Origin: Primorskyibacter aestuariivivens
GTDB taxonomy: Bacteria; Pseudomonadota; Alphaproteobacteria; Rhodobacterales; Rhodobacteraceae
Direction: 5' to 3'
Length of the DNA stretch: 64,000 bases
Assembly: GCF_028023675.1 (NCBI RefSeq)
Contig: NZ_JAQIOZ010000017.1
Span: forward strand, 48,654-112,653
Position numbers and translations under genes: made by a program. Below the pieces are notes generated by a model that saw nothing but the letters and a program-made list of their open reading frames with translations, was not told the origin of the DNA and made no database searches. Below are positions 27,094 to 34,878 of the stretch, in pieces (within the stretch, counting starts at the first letter, position 1; every line of letters begins with the position of its first letter).

Positions 27094-28323
27094 TCACCCG
27101 CGATATTTCGACAGGATCATCGAGCCGTTGGTGCCCCCGAAGCCGAAGGAATTCGTCATCACCGAGTCGAGGCCTGCGTTTTCCACCAGCGATGTGGCGA
27201 TCTCCTCGGGTTTCAGCGCGGGGTCGAGATTGTCCACGTTGATCGAGGGGATGATGAAATCATGTTCCAGCGCCAGCAGGCAGTAGATCGCTTCCTGCGC
27301 GCCGGTGGCGCCCTGGCTGTGGCCGGTCATGGATTTGGTCGAAGAGACTGGCGGGGTGGAGCCGTCGCCAAAGACCCGGCGCACCGCTTCGATCTCGCCC
27401 ACATCGCCGACCGGGGTCGAGGTGCCGTGGGCGTTGATATAGCTGACTTTGCGGTCGTCGCTCAGGGTGGACAGCGCCACGCGCATCGCCCGTTCGCCGC
27501 CCTCGCCCGAGGGGGCGACCATGTCGGCACCATCAGAGGTGGCACCGTAGCCGGTGACCTCGGCATAGATTTTCGCGCCGCGCGCCTTGGCGCGCTCCAG
27601 TTCCTCAAGCACGACGATGCCGCCGCCGCCGCCGATGACAAAGCCATCGCGGTCCGCGTCGAACGCACGCGAGGCTTTCTCGGGCGTGTCATTATATTTC
27701 GACGACATCGCGCCCATCGCGTCGAACAGGCAGGAGAGCGTCCAGTCCAGCTCCTCGCCGCCGCCGGCAAACATCACGTCCTGCTTGCCCATCATGATCT
27801 GTTCTGCCGCGTTGCCGATGCAGTGCAGGCTGGTCGAGCAGGCCGAGGTGATGGAATAGTTGATGCCCTTGATCTTGTAGGCGGTGGACAGGTTGGCCGA
27901 CACGGTCGAGCACATGGTTTTCGGCACCGCAAAGGGCCCGATGCGTTTCGTGCTGCCCGATTTCAGCACCGTCTGATGCGCCGCCAGCATCGCGGAGGTG
28001 GAGGGACCACCCGAGCCCGCGACCAGCCCGGTGCGCGGGTTCACGATATCCGCCTCTTCAAGCCCGGAATCGGCAATGGCCTGCCCCATGGCGATATAGG
28101 CATAGGCCGCCCCCGGCCCCATGAAACGCAGCGTGCGCTTGTCCACGTGATCGGCGACATTGAGCTTGATGTCACCGGCGATCTGGCTGCGGAACCCGTG
28201 TTCGGCCATCGCCTCATTGGCGGTGATGCCGGATTTCCCGGCCTTGAGCGAGGCCAGAACCTCGTCGGCATTGTTGCCGATGGATGAAACGATACCCAGT
28301 CCTGTGACGACGACGCGGCGCAT
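27094..28323 (-). CDS. fabB: Beta-ketoacyl-ACP synthase I
   Basis: A 409-residue condensing enzyme of fatty acid synthesis. The active-site Cys162 is in TSACSTSLH, and the two histidines are in [11 protein letters not shown] and [12 protein letters not shown]. The [10 protein letters not shown] loop closes the C-terminus. AAGGAGGC precedes the ATG. FabB pairs with FabA in unsaturated fatty acid synthesis, but here 4 kb of unrelated genes separate it from fabA. The 230 bp upstream must supply a promoter. Confidence 0.96.
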   Translation of the reverse strand: MRRVVVTGLGIVSSIGNNADEVLASLKAGKSGITANEAMAEHGFRSQIAGDIKLNVADHVDKRTLRFMGPGAAYAYIAMGQAIADSGLEEADIVNPRTGLVAGSGGPSTSAMLAAHQTVLKSGSTKRIGPFAVPKTMCSTVSANLSTAYKIKGINYSITSACSTSLHCIGNAAEQIMMGKQDVMFAGGGEELDWTLSCLFDAMGAMSSKYNDTPEKASRAFDADRDGFVIGGGGGIVVLEELERAKARGAKIYAEVTGYGATSDGADMVAPSGEGGERAMRVALSTLSDDRKVSYINAHGTSTPVGDVGEIEAVRRVFGDGSTPPVSSTKSMTGHSQGATGAQEAIYCLLALEHDFIIPSINVDNLDPALKPEEIATSLVENAGLDSVMTNSFGFGGTNGSMILSKYRG

Positions 28324-28553
28324 GATGCCTCCTTGGATGTGTTCAGGGACTTGTAGGATATGGGGACGGGGGGGAGCAAGCGGTTAGAGGATGGGTTTGG
28401 ATGTGCCTTGCACCGATGGATCAAATTGAATGCTGCAATGGCTGGGACCGCTTTGATCCCGACAATGGCTGTCATCGGTTGCTCAAGATTTGCTTGAAGG
28501 CATACCCGCCGGTATACAGGTCGTAGTTTCAAACTCTCTGGATTGATCTGCAT

Positions 28554-29870
28554 TTGCGTCTTCACGTGGTCCCCGTCTTTTTGATTTTCTTCTGCTGTGC
28601 CAACCTGTTTGTACGCCCAGCTGTTGCCGAGATCGACAGCCGTTTCAAACCGTTCCTGTATGACAGCACGCAACCGACAAGGCTTTTCCTGCGGGGCAGG
28701 CTTACGCTGAAATCCCAGACTGATTTCATCAAGGCGCTGAACGCCTATCCTCAAATCAAAACATTTTCGCTGCACGGTCCGGGTGGATCGGTTTTTGCCG
28801 CTATTCCGATTGCCTATGCAATTCGCGACGCGGGTCTTGATACTCTGATTGAACGGGATCACGCTTGTGAGTCCGCGTGCAGCTTCCTTTTTCTCGCAGG
28901 TGTCGAAAGACAGGCACTAGGCGCGCTTGGGGTGCATGCGATGCAAACCTCGGACCCTCGGTCGCGGGAAATCGCCATGGCAGAGGTGGCAGCGCTGTTC
29001 GACTATCTTGGCGTGTCGGGATACGTGCTGGACAAGCTCGCGGAAACGCCGTCAGACCGGATGTATGTGTTTTCGCGCGATGAATTGTATGATAACGCGC
29101 TTGTCACCGGGACGCGCCCGGTCGAACCGCGCTCTGACCTGACGGCCGAAAGCTGGCCGTTGACCCAATGCGATGTTCTGGCCTCGGACCCCTGGGACCC
29201 GTTGCGCGCGCGTGAAACGGCTGCAATCCCAAGTGAAGAACTGGATTATTTTCCGGCGATTGGCGCTTGTCAGGCAGAGATACGCGAAAACCCCGGAAAC
29301 CTGCGTGCGCTCTACCAATATGTTCGCGCGGCTCTGATGCGGGAAAGCCAGGAAACGCCGCAGGTCGAAACAGATACCGGCAAGGTCATCCCAAGCCTTT
29401 ATGTCAGAGTTCTGTTGTCGCTGTCGCAAAGGGGATATGTCGCCGCGCAAAGCGAATGGGCGTTCTACCTGAGTTACGGCTTCCGGCAGGTGGCACAGGA
29501 TGTCGAGGAGGCCGAAAAATGGGGGCTGAAAGCCGCCGAGTCCGGCTATGCCGAGGCGCAGGTGCGTTTTGGCCAGTTCCTGAGCAGCAAAGCTGGGGGG
29601 CGCCGACACGGCGAGGCGTTGATCTGGTTCGAAAAGGCCGCTGAACAGGATTATGTTCCCGGGCTGTATCTGGTTGGTCTGGCCCATTTGCGCGGGCAAG
29701 GCACCGAAAAAGATGAAACCGCCGCGAGCAACTTCTTTCGCGCGGCGATGGTCGCGACGGGCGCTTCAGAGTTGGATATCCGGTTTCAATCCCGTGCCGG
29801 GCTGGAACTGGCCAAGCTGCGTTTGGAACATATTGAGCGGGCCACAGATCTGGCCCGATCCTTGAGCTGA
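28554..29870 (+). CDS. Secreted ClpP-like serine peptidase domain with SEL1-type repeats
   Basis: A 438-residue protein with a signal peptide ending at PAVA. Residues 40-175 form a ClpP/crotonase-like domain of the COG3904 type. HGPGGSV lies at 74-80, the probable nucleophile Ser107 is in HACESACSF, and His128 is in GVHAM. Residues about 280-425 are SEL1/TPR-like repeats (EEAEKWGLKAAESGYAEAQ; GEALIWFEKAAEQDYVPGL; a LVGLAHLRGQGTEKD repeat). The start is a TTG at 28554 or a GTG at 28566, both weak. The frame stops at 29870, but protein-like sequence continues in another frame to 30190, so this copy may be frameshifted. The substrate is unknown. Confidence 0.78.
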   Translation: MRLHVVPVFLIFFCCANLFVRPAVAEIDSRFKPFLYDSTQPTRLFLRGRLTLKSQTDFIKALNAYPQIKTFSLHGPGGSVFAAIPIAYAIRDAGLDTLIERDHACESACSFLFLAGVERQALGALGVHAMQTSDPRSREIAMAEVAALFDYLGVSGYVLDKLAETPSDRMYVFSRDELYDNALVTGTRPVEPRSDLTAESWPLTQCDVLASDPWDPLRARETAAIPSEELDYFPAIGACQAEIRENPGNLRALYQYVRAALMRESQETPQVETDTGKVIPSLYVRVLLSLSQRGYVAAQSEWAFYLSYGFRQVAQDVEEAEKWGLKAAESGYAEAQVRFGQFLSSKAGGRRHGEALIWFEKAAEQDYVPGLYLVGLAHLRGQGTEKDETAASNFFRAAMVATGASELDIRFQSRAGLELAKLRLEHIERATDLARSLS

Positions 29871-30190
29871 TCACGCATTCGGCGGCGACCGGGGATTACC
29901 GGCTGAAGAACGATGCCGCCAAAATTCACCTGAACGGGTTCGGGGATTACCGGGGCGATGTCGAGGCGGCGATCGAATTGTTCATTGACGCGTATGATCA
30001 GGCAAGTGCGGCAGGGGCGCACTTTGAAACACGGGCGAAAATGGCCGTCGATCTGGGGCGGGTCCTGCAGTATCGGCGCTCACCGCCCGATCCGAAAGGC
30101 GCTATCGAATGGTACCGGAAAGTTCCGGAAACCAGTGTGCTGTATCGTCGGGCGAAGGATTTCATTACCAGCGCGGAACGCGGGAACTGA
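29837..30190 (+). pseudogene. Out-of-frame C-terminal continuation of the SEL1 protein
   Basis: From 29837 a second frame reads ELITHSAATGDYRLKND, then HLNGFGDYRGDVEAAIELF and DAYDQASAAGAHFETRAKM, ending at TGA 30188-30190. This is repeat-like protein of the same style as the preceding gene. It has no start codon or ribosome site of its own. Moving from the upstream frame to this one needs a single-base loss near 29837-29866. It could be a true lesion, a sequencing error or, less likely, recoding; no slippery heptamer is evident. Confidence 0.6.
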
Positions 30191-30226
30191 AGCGCGCCGG
30201 TTTGGCCGGACGTCACCACATCCCCC

Positions 30227-31387
30227 TCACCACATCTCCCGATACAGCCCCACGATCTCCGCCTCCTCCGGCACGCGCGGGTTGTTGGCGGGAGAGCCGG
30301 AGGCGAGCGCCTGCTGCGCCATCAGAGTGAGCATCGCGTCATCCGCCTCATGCCCCAGATCAGAGGGCGACGGGACGGCGAGGTCGGCGTTGAGCTGGCG
30401 GAGCCCGTCAATCAACCGGGCGCAGGCAGTGGCGTCCGTGTCCTGATCGCTGGCCATGCCCATCACGCGGGCGCAGGTGGCGTATCGGGCCGGGGCGGCC
30501 TCAACCGAAAAGGCGGTGACCGTGGGCAGGAGCATGGCGTTGGACAGCCCGTGCGCCACGTGGAAATGCGCCCCGATGGGTCGGCTCATCCCATGAACCA
30601 GCGCGACCGAGGCGTTGGAGAACGCCATGCCCGCCTGTGACGCGGCCAGCATCAGCGCCTCGCGCGCGACGGCGTCGGACGGGTCGGCATAGGCGCGGCG
30701 CACATGGGTCGCGATGAGCGGCATAGCCGAGAGCGCGAAAGCGTCCGTATATGGAAAGGCGCGGCGGCTCACATAGGCCTCGATGGCGTGGGTCAGGCTG
30801 TCCACCGCGGTATCCGCTGTGATCCGGGGTGGTTTGGTCACCGTAAAAGTCCAGTCGATCAGGGCGGCTGTGGCCACGCAGGCCAGCCCTGACAGGTTGT
30901 ATTTCTCAGGGCTTGTGGTGTCGGTGATCACGCACCAGCGGGTCAGTTCCGAGCCGGTGCCACCGGTGGTCGGGATCAGGATCACCGGCACGCCGCAGCG
31001 GTCGATCTGGGCCGGGGCCTTGTAATCGCGCACATGGCCGGGATTGACGGCCATGAAGGACACCGCCTTGGCCGTGTCCATCGGGCTACCGCCGCCAAAG
31101 CCGATCACGCAATCATAGTCAGCGGCCCGGAACGCCGCGAGACCGGCATCGACGCAGGTGTCGGTCGGGTCCTCGACCACCTGATCGAACAGGCCCCAGG
31201 CGAGGCCCGCCTTGTCCAGCACATCGGTGAGCGTGGACAGATGCAGTTTCGCCACGCCCGGATCGGTGACGATCAGCGGGCGGGACAGGCCAAGCTGACC
31301 CAGCACCTCTGCCGTTTCCGCCGCGACACCGCCGCCGATGCGAATGATGCGCGGGGACTGGACCCGCCCGAGTGTGCCTGACTGCAT
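30227..31387 (-). CDS. Iron-containing alcohol dehydrogenase
   Basis: A 386-residue group III (Fe-ADH) enzyme. The NAD-binding loop is FGGGSPMDTAKA. Metal ligands are readable as Asp and His in VDSLTHAIEAYVS, His in LVHGMSRPIGAHF and His in the following HVAHG. PTTGGTGSE is the usual phosphate-binding segment. The ATG at 31385-31387 follows AAGGAGGACATCAC. The substrate could be a primary alcohol, 1,3-propanediol or a hydroxy acid. It diverges from kduD across 160 bp and may share control with it. Confidence 0.92.
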   Translation of the reverse strand: MQSGTLGRVQSPRIIRIGGGVAAETAEVLGQLGLSRPLIVTDPGVAKLHLSTLTDVLDKAGLAWGLFDQVVEDPTDTCVDAGLAAFRAADYDCVIGFGGGSPMDTAKAVSFMAVNPGHVRDYKAPAQIDRCGVPVILIPTTGGTGSELTRWCVITDTTSPEKYNLSGLACVATAALIDWTFTVTKPPRITADTAVDSLTHAIEAYVSRRAFPYTDAFALSAMPLIATHVRRAYADPSDAVAREALMLAASQAGMAFSNASVALVHGMSRPIGAHFHVAHGLSNAMLLPTVTAFSVEAAPARYATCARVMGMASDQDTDATACARLIDGLRQLNADLAVPSPSDLGHEADDAMLTLMAQQALASGSPANNPRVPEEAEIVGLYREMW

Positions 31388-31547
31388 GTGATGTCCTCCT
31401 TGCCTCAGAGAAGCGCAGCTGCCTGTGATGGACAAGGGAAAACGACCGGCCCCTGCCCCGTGCGATGCCCGTCAATTCCCGCGCATCTCGCAGGCGGCTC
31501 TGTATCAGCGCGTGAAATCATGGCAGGTTTGCGCAAGAGGAGAGACC

Positions 31548-32303
31548 ATGACCCGATTTTCCCTGAACGGAACCCGCGCCTTTGTCACCGGGGCCAATAC
31601 CGGCATTGGCCAGGCGATCGCCATCGACCTCGCCCGGCAGGGTGCGCATGTGATCGCCGTTGGCCGGTCCAACATGGACGACACGCTGGCCGCCGTGCGG
31701 GAGGTGGGCGGGCTGGCCGATCCGCTGATCGCCGATCTGGGCAGCGTCGCCCGGGCAATTGCGGCGTTCGGGGACGCCTCCGAGCGCTTTGGCCCCATCG
31801 ACATTCTGGTCAATAATGCCGGGATCATCCGGCGCGCCGACAGTCTCGATTTCTCGGAACAGGACTGGGACGACGTGATGGATCTCAACCTGAAGGTCGT
31901 GTTCTTCCTGTCGCAGGCCTTTGCCCGCGCCTGTATCGCTGCGGACAGGAGCGGCAGCATCATCAATATCGCGTCGATCCTGTCTTTTCAGGGCGGCATA
32001 CGCATTCCGTCCTACAGCGCCGCCAAAAGCGGGTTGGCGGGGTTGACAAAAACGCTGTCGAACGAATGGTCGGCCCGGGGGATCACGGTCAACGCTGTTG
32101 CGCCGGGCTATGTGGAGACGAACAATACCGAGGCGCTGCGCAACGATCCCGACCGTCATCAGGCCATCCTTGACCGCATCCCCATCGGTCGCTGGGCGCA
32201 GCCCGAGGATATCGCCGGGGCGGTGACCTATCTTGCCTCGCCTGCCGCGCGCTACGTGACCGGGATTACCCTGCCGGTAGATGGTGGCTGGCTGGGCCGG
32301 TAG
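31548..32303 (+). CDS. kduD: 2-dehydro-3-deoxy-D-gluconate 5-dehydrogenase (KduD-type SDR)
   Basis: A 251-residue short-chain dehydrogenase. It has the Rossmann motif TGANTGIGQ, NNAGIIRRAD, and the Tyr-x3-Lys pair in YSAAKSG. The phrases NNAGIIRRAD, NIASILSFQGGIR and APGYVETNN are characteristic of KduD, which interconverts 5-keto-4-deoxyuronate products in pectin and alginate breakdown. The ATG follows AGAGGAGAGACC. No other uronate genes are near, so it may serve as a stand-alone sugar-acid dehydrogenase with the divergent Fe-ADH. Confidence 0.85.
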   Translation: MTRFSLNGTRAFVTGANTGIGQAIAIDLARQGAHVIAVGRSNMDDTLAAVREVGGLADPLIADLGSVARAIAAFGDASERFGPIDILVNNAGIIRRADSLDFSEQDWDDVMDLNLKVVFFLSQAFARACIAADRSGSIINIASILSFQGGIRIPSYSAAKSGLAGLTKTLSNEWSARGITVNAVAPGYVETNNTEALRNDPDRHQAILDRIPIGRWAQPEDIAGAVTYLASPAARYVTGITLPVDGGWLGR

Positions 32304-32345
32304 GTCCAGACCTCGCTGTTTTCATGAGGACGGCGGGGTGTCGCC

Positions 32346-32855
32346 TCAGCTTTCGCTGAGCGCGACTTTCATGTCCTTGACCTGATAGATCACCTCGCCA
32401 TCGGCCTCGACGATACCATCAGCGACGCCCATGGTCAGGCGGCGGGTCTGGATGGCCTTGGTGAAATCCACCTTGTAGGTCAGCATCTTGCGGTCCGGGC
32501 GCACCATGCCGGTCAGCTTGACCTCGCCCACGCCCAGCGCATAGCCGCGCCCCTGCCAGCCGCGCCAGCCGAGGTTGAAGCCGGTGAGTTGCCACAGACC
32601 ATCAAGGCCAAGGCAGCCGGGCATGATCGGGTTGCCGGGGAAGTGGCAGTCAAAGAACCAAAGGTCGGGTGTGATGTCGAATTCGGCGACCACGTGCCCC
32701 TTGCCATGTGCGCCGCCATCCCCGGAGATATCGGTGATGCGGTCCATCATCAGCATCGGCGGTTCGGGCAGCTGCGCATTGCCGGGGCCAAAGAGCTCGC
32801 CACGGGCGCATTTCAACAACTCGTCTCGGTCGAAGCTGGTAGGATAATCGGCCAT
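32346..32855 (-). CDS. fabA: 3-hydroxydecanoyl-ACP dehydratase/isomerase
   Basis: A 169-residue hot-dog-fold enzyme that dehydrates and isomerises the C10 intermediate, the branch point to unsaturated fatty acids. Catalytic His71 lies in [11 protein letters not shown] and Asp85 in LGLDGLWQ. It diverges from irr, the arrangement known in Rhodobacteraceae. Its usual downstream partner fabB is 4 kb away, after kduD, Fe-ADH and the SEL1 protein. Confidence 0.96.
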   Translation of the reverse strand: MADYPTSFDRDELLKCARGELFGPGNAQLPEPPMLMMDRITDISGDGGAHGKGHVVAEFDITPDLWFFDCHFPGNPIMPGCLGLDGLWQLTGFNLGWRGWQGRGYALGVGEVKLTGMVRPDRKMLTYKVDFTKAIQTRRLTMGVADGIVEADGEVIYQVKDMKVALSES

Positions 32856-33002
32856 GAAAAGCGCCTTTCTGGGCTGTGGATATCTGCGGTTTTGATCTGG
32901 CTTCCTCTAGCACCCCGGCGCGCGCGCTTGCAAGTGTCGCGGGCAAGTGTCGCGCCCGGGCGGCAAAATCGGTGATTTTACACGGCTGTTACGCGCGGAT
33001 CA

Positions 33003-33032
33003 TTGAAAACGGTTCTCAAAAGGCTCTATATA
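33003..33032 (+). promoter_or_regulatory. irr promoter with overlapping inverted repeat
   Basis: TTGAAA (33003-33008) and TATATA (33027-33032) are 18 bp apart. An imperfect inverted repeat TGAAAACGGTTCTCA covers the -35 region. A leader of about 18 nt precedes the irr ATG. The repeat could be an autoregulatory Irr/ICE-type site. Confidence 0.5.
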
Positions 33033-33056
33033 TCGGACAAGAAGGAGATCGTGTTC

Positions 33057-33485
33057 ATGCAGACGACAACGGCAGAGATGACCCGTGGCACCGAATGGCT
33101 GGCTGGCGCCGGTCTGCGCCCGACGCGGCAGCGGCTGACGCTGGCTGCGCTGCTGGTCGGTGACGGCAAGAACCGGCATGTGACGGCAGAAAGCCTGTTT
33201 TCCAAGGTGCAGGACAGCGGCGAGCGCGTGTCGCTGGCCACGGTCTACAACACGCTGCGCGCCTTTTGCGATGCCGGGCTGATGCAAGAGGTCACGGTGG
33301 ACGGCTCCAAGAGCTATTTCGACACCAACACCCATGACCACCCGCATTTCTACTGGGAGGATGAGGGGCATCTGACCGATGCACCCGCCGATCAGCTCAA
33401 GATTGTGGCCCTGCCCGATGCGCCCGAGGGGGCGGAGATTGCATCCGTGGATGTGGTGATCAGGTTGCGGCGTAAGGATCGGTGA
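33057..33485 (+). CDS. irr: Iron response regulator Irr (Fur family)
   Basis: A 142-residue Fur-family regulator of iron and haem genes. The winged helix covers about 15-85 (RPTRQRLTLAALL; SLATVYNTLRAF), followed by the Irr-type histidine motif THDHPHFYWEDEGHL, a haem- or metal-sensing site. The Cys-Pro haem regulatory motif of Bradyrhizobium Irr is absent, as in other Rhodobacteraceae. The ATG at 33057 follows AAGGAG. It diverges from fabA. Confidence 0.93.
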   Translation: MQTTTAEMTRGTEWLAGAGLRPTRQRLTLAALLVGDGKNRHVTAESLFSKVQDSGERVSLATVYNTLRAFCDAGLMQEVTVDGSKSYFDTNTHDHPHFYWEDEGHLTDAPADQLKIVALPDAPEGAEIASVDVVIRLRRKDR

Positions 33486-33496
33486 TCCGGAGCGGT

Positions 33497-33517
33497 CGAA
33501 TTTTCGTCGAAAATTCG
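33497..33517. terminator. AT-rich palindrome between irr and tRNA-Leu
   Basis: CGAATTTTCG and CGAAAATTCG are perfect inverted arms around a single T, just after the irr stop. They form a hairpin that may end irr and the convergent tRNA-Leu transcript. There is no strong T-run, so efficiency is uncertain. Confidence 0.45.
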
Positions 33518-33544
33518 GCCCGCACTATCCCCCTGTGAAATCGC

Positions 33545-33631
33545 TGGTACCCGCGGCCGGACTCGAACCGGCACGGCCATGACGGCCTGGAGATTTTAAG
33601 TCTCCTGTGTCTACCATTCCACCACGCGGGC
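33545..33631 (-). tRNA. tRNA-Leu (TAA anticodon)
   Basis: The minus strand folds as a class II tRNA of 87 nt including an encoded CCA. The acceptor is GCCCGCG with CGCGGGT. The anticodon stem GGAGA/TCTCC encloses the loop CTTAAAA with anticodon TAA. A long variable arm and the T-arm GGTTCGAGTCC follow. Confidence 0.95.
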
Positions 33632-33694
33632 CAGCGGGGGTGACATTAGTCCAGCCCCGGGGGCGTGAAAACCGCGAAATGATGCGCAGCGGCG

Positions 33695-34264
33695 TTAAAG
33701 TTCAGACCCGGCCGCCTGCTTCAGAGGCTCAAGGAACCGGCGTTCGGACAACCACGGGTTCAGCGCCAGCGCGGCCTCCAGATCGGCCAGCGCCTGCACG
33801 TGATTGCCCAGCGCCATATGGGTCAGCGCCCGGCCCGAGAGCGCGCCGACATGGCGCGGACTGAGCGCCAGCGCGCGGTCCAGATCGGGAAGGGCCGCGG
33901 CATAGTTCTGCTGGATGAACAGCACGAAACCACGCTGGTTATAGCCTTCGGCATAAACCGGGCAGTAGTCGATCAGGCGTTCGAAATCCTGAAGCGCGCC
34001 GAGCAGGTCATAGCTGGAGCGTTTGCGCATGCCGCGATCGAGGATTTCCTGCGCGCTTTCATCGGGGGCTTCGGCCCAAAGCGCCCACATCCGGTTGACC
34101 ACCGGTGCGGCGGCCCCTTCGTTCGGGGCGGCGCGCACCTGTTCGAACAGTGTGTCGAGTTGCGCGCTGTGATCGGGCGCAGCGGGGCAGGTTTCGGCCA
34201 TCAGGGCGGCGGGCAAAAGCGCGACAAGCGCAGCGAGCGGGAGGGTGCGGGCAGAGCAGGTCAT
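33695..34264 (-). CDS. Exported tetratricopeptide-repeat protein
   Basis: A 189-residue protein with a signal peptide ending near AALMA. At least three TPR units follow (YDLLGALQDFERLIDYCP; QQNYAAALPDLDRALALSP; GNHVQALADLEAALALNP). It probably acts as a small periplasmic scaffold. It has no operon partner: putR lies 30 bp upstream on the same strand and might be cotranscribed, but no functional link is evident. Confidence 0.85.
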   Translation of the reverse strand: MTCSARTLPLAALVALLPAALMAETCPAAPDHSAQLDTLFEQVRAAPNEGAAAPVVNRMWALWAEAPDESAQEILDRGMRKRSSYDLLGALQDFERLIDYCPVYAEGYNQRGFVLFIQQNYAAALPDLDRALALSPRHVGALSGRALTHMALGNHVQALADLEAALALNPWLSERRFLEPLKQAAGSEL

Positions 34265-34293
34265 GCCCTACCCTGCCATGAAATATTTAAAAC

Positions 34294-34770
34294 TTAAGTC
34301 ACATCCGCGAGACCGGTTTCCTTGACCGCCTGCATCGCCACATAGGTCGAGGTATTGGCCACATGCGGCAGGGTCGAGATTTTCTCGGCCAGAACACGGC
34401 GATAGGCACGCATGTCGGTTGTGCGGATTTTCATGAGATAATCGAAATTCCCGGCGATCAGATGGCATTGCTCGATCTCGGGGATCCGCGCCACCGCCTT
34501 GTTGAAGGCATCCAACGCGGTTTCGCGGGTCTCTGTCAGACGCACCTCGACAAAAGCCACGTGATCAAGACCAAGCCGGATCGGGTCCAGAAGCGCGCGG
34601 TAGCCACGGATCACGCCCTCTTGCTCCAGCCTCCGGAGCCGCGCCTGCGTGGGGGATTTTGACAACCCGATGCGTTTGGCCAGATCGGTGATCGAGATGC
34701 GCCCATCCTCGGCCAGCACGGTCAGGATGGAGCGGTCAAAGCGGTCGAGGTCAAACTGGTCTTTTTGCAC
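34294..34770 (-). CDS. putR: Lrp/AsnC-family regulator, PutR-like
   Basis: A 158-residue Lrp-type regulator. The N-terminal helix-turn-helix includes ISITDLAKRIGLSKSPTQARLRRLE, and a RAM ligand-binding domain follows. A GTG at 34768-34770 preceded by AGGG is the likely start; the protein then begins with VQKDQFDLDRFDRSIL. It diverges from putA, and PutR of Rhodobacter/Agrobacterium activates putA in response to proline. This fits a PutA that lacks its own DNA-binding domain. Confidence 0.88.
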   Translation of the reverse strand: MQKDQFDLDRFDRSILTVLAEDGRISITDLAKRIGLSKSPTQARLRRLEQEGVIRGYRALLDPIRLGLDHVAFVEVRLTETRETALDAFNKAVARIPEIEQCHLIAGNFDYLMKIRTTDMRAYRRVLAEKISTLPHVANTSTYVAMQAVKETGLADVT

Positions 34771-34831
34771 TGTGAAACCCTGTATGTTCGAAACTTTAGG
34801 CCGCCATACTGCCATCAATCAGGAAGCATGG

Positions 34832-34854
34832 CCAGTATTTTTGCGATATACTGG
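34832..34854. promoter_or_regulatory. Inverted repeat in the putR-putA intergenic region
   Basis: CCAGTAT and ATACTGG are perfect 7-bp arms 9 bp apart, ending 25 bp before the putA ATG. The symmetry and place fit a regulator site for PutR. A related CCATACTG lies just upstream (34804-34811). Confidence 0.45.
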
Positions 34855-34878
34855 GTACATCGAACAGGAGGGCTTTCC

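Noticed and set aside
30227..32303. A complete uronate degradation operon around kduD
   Set aside because: No kduI, kdgK, kdgA or transporter genes are present; only the single dehydrogenase is recognisable.
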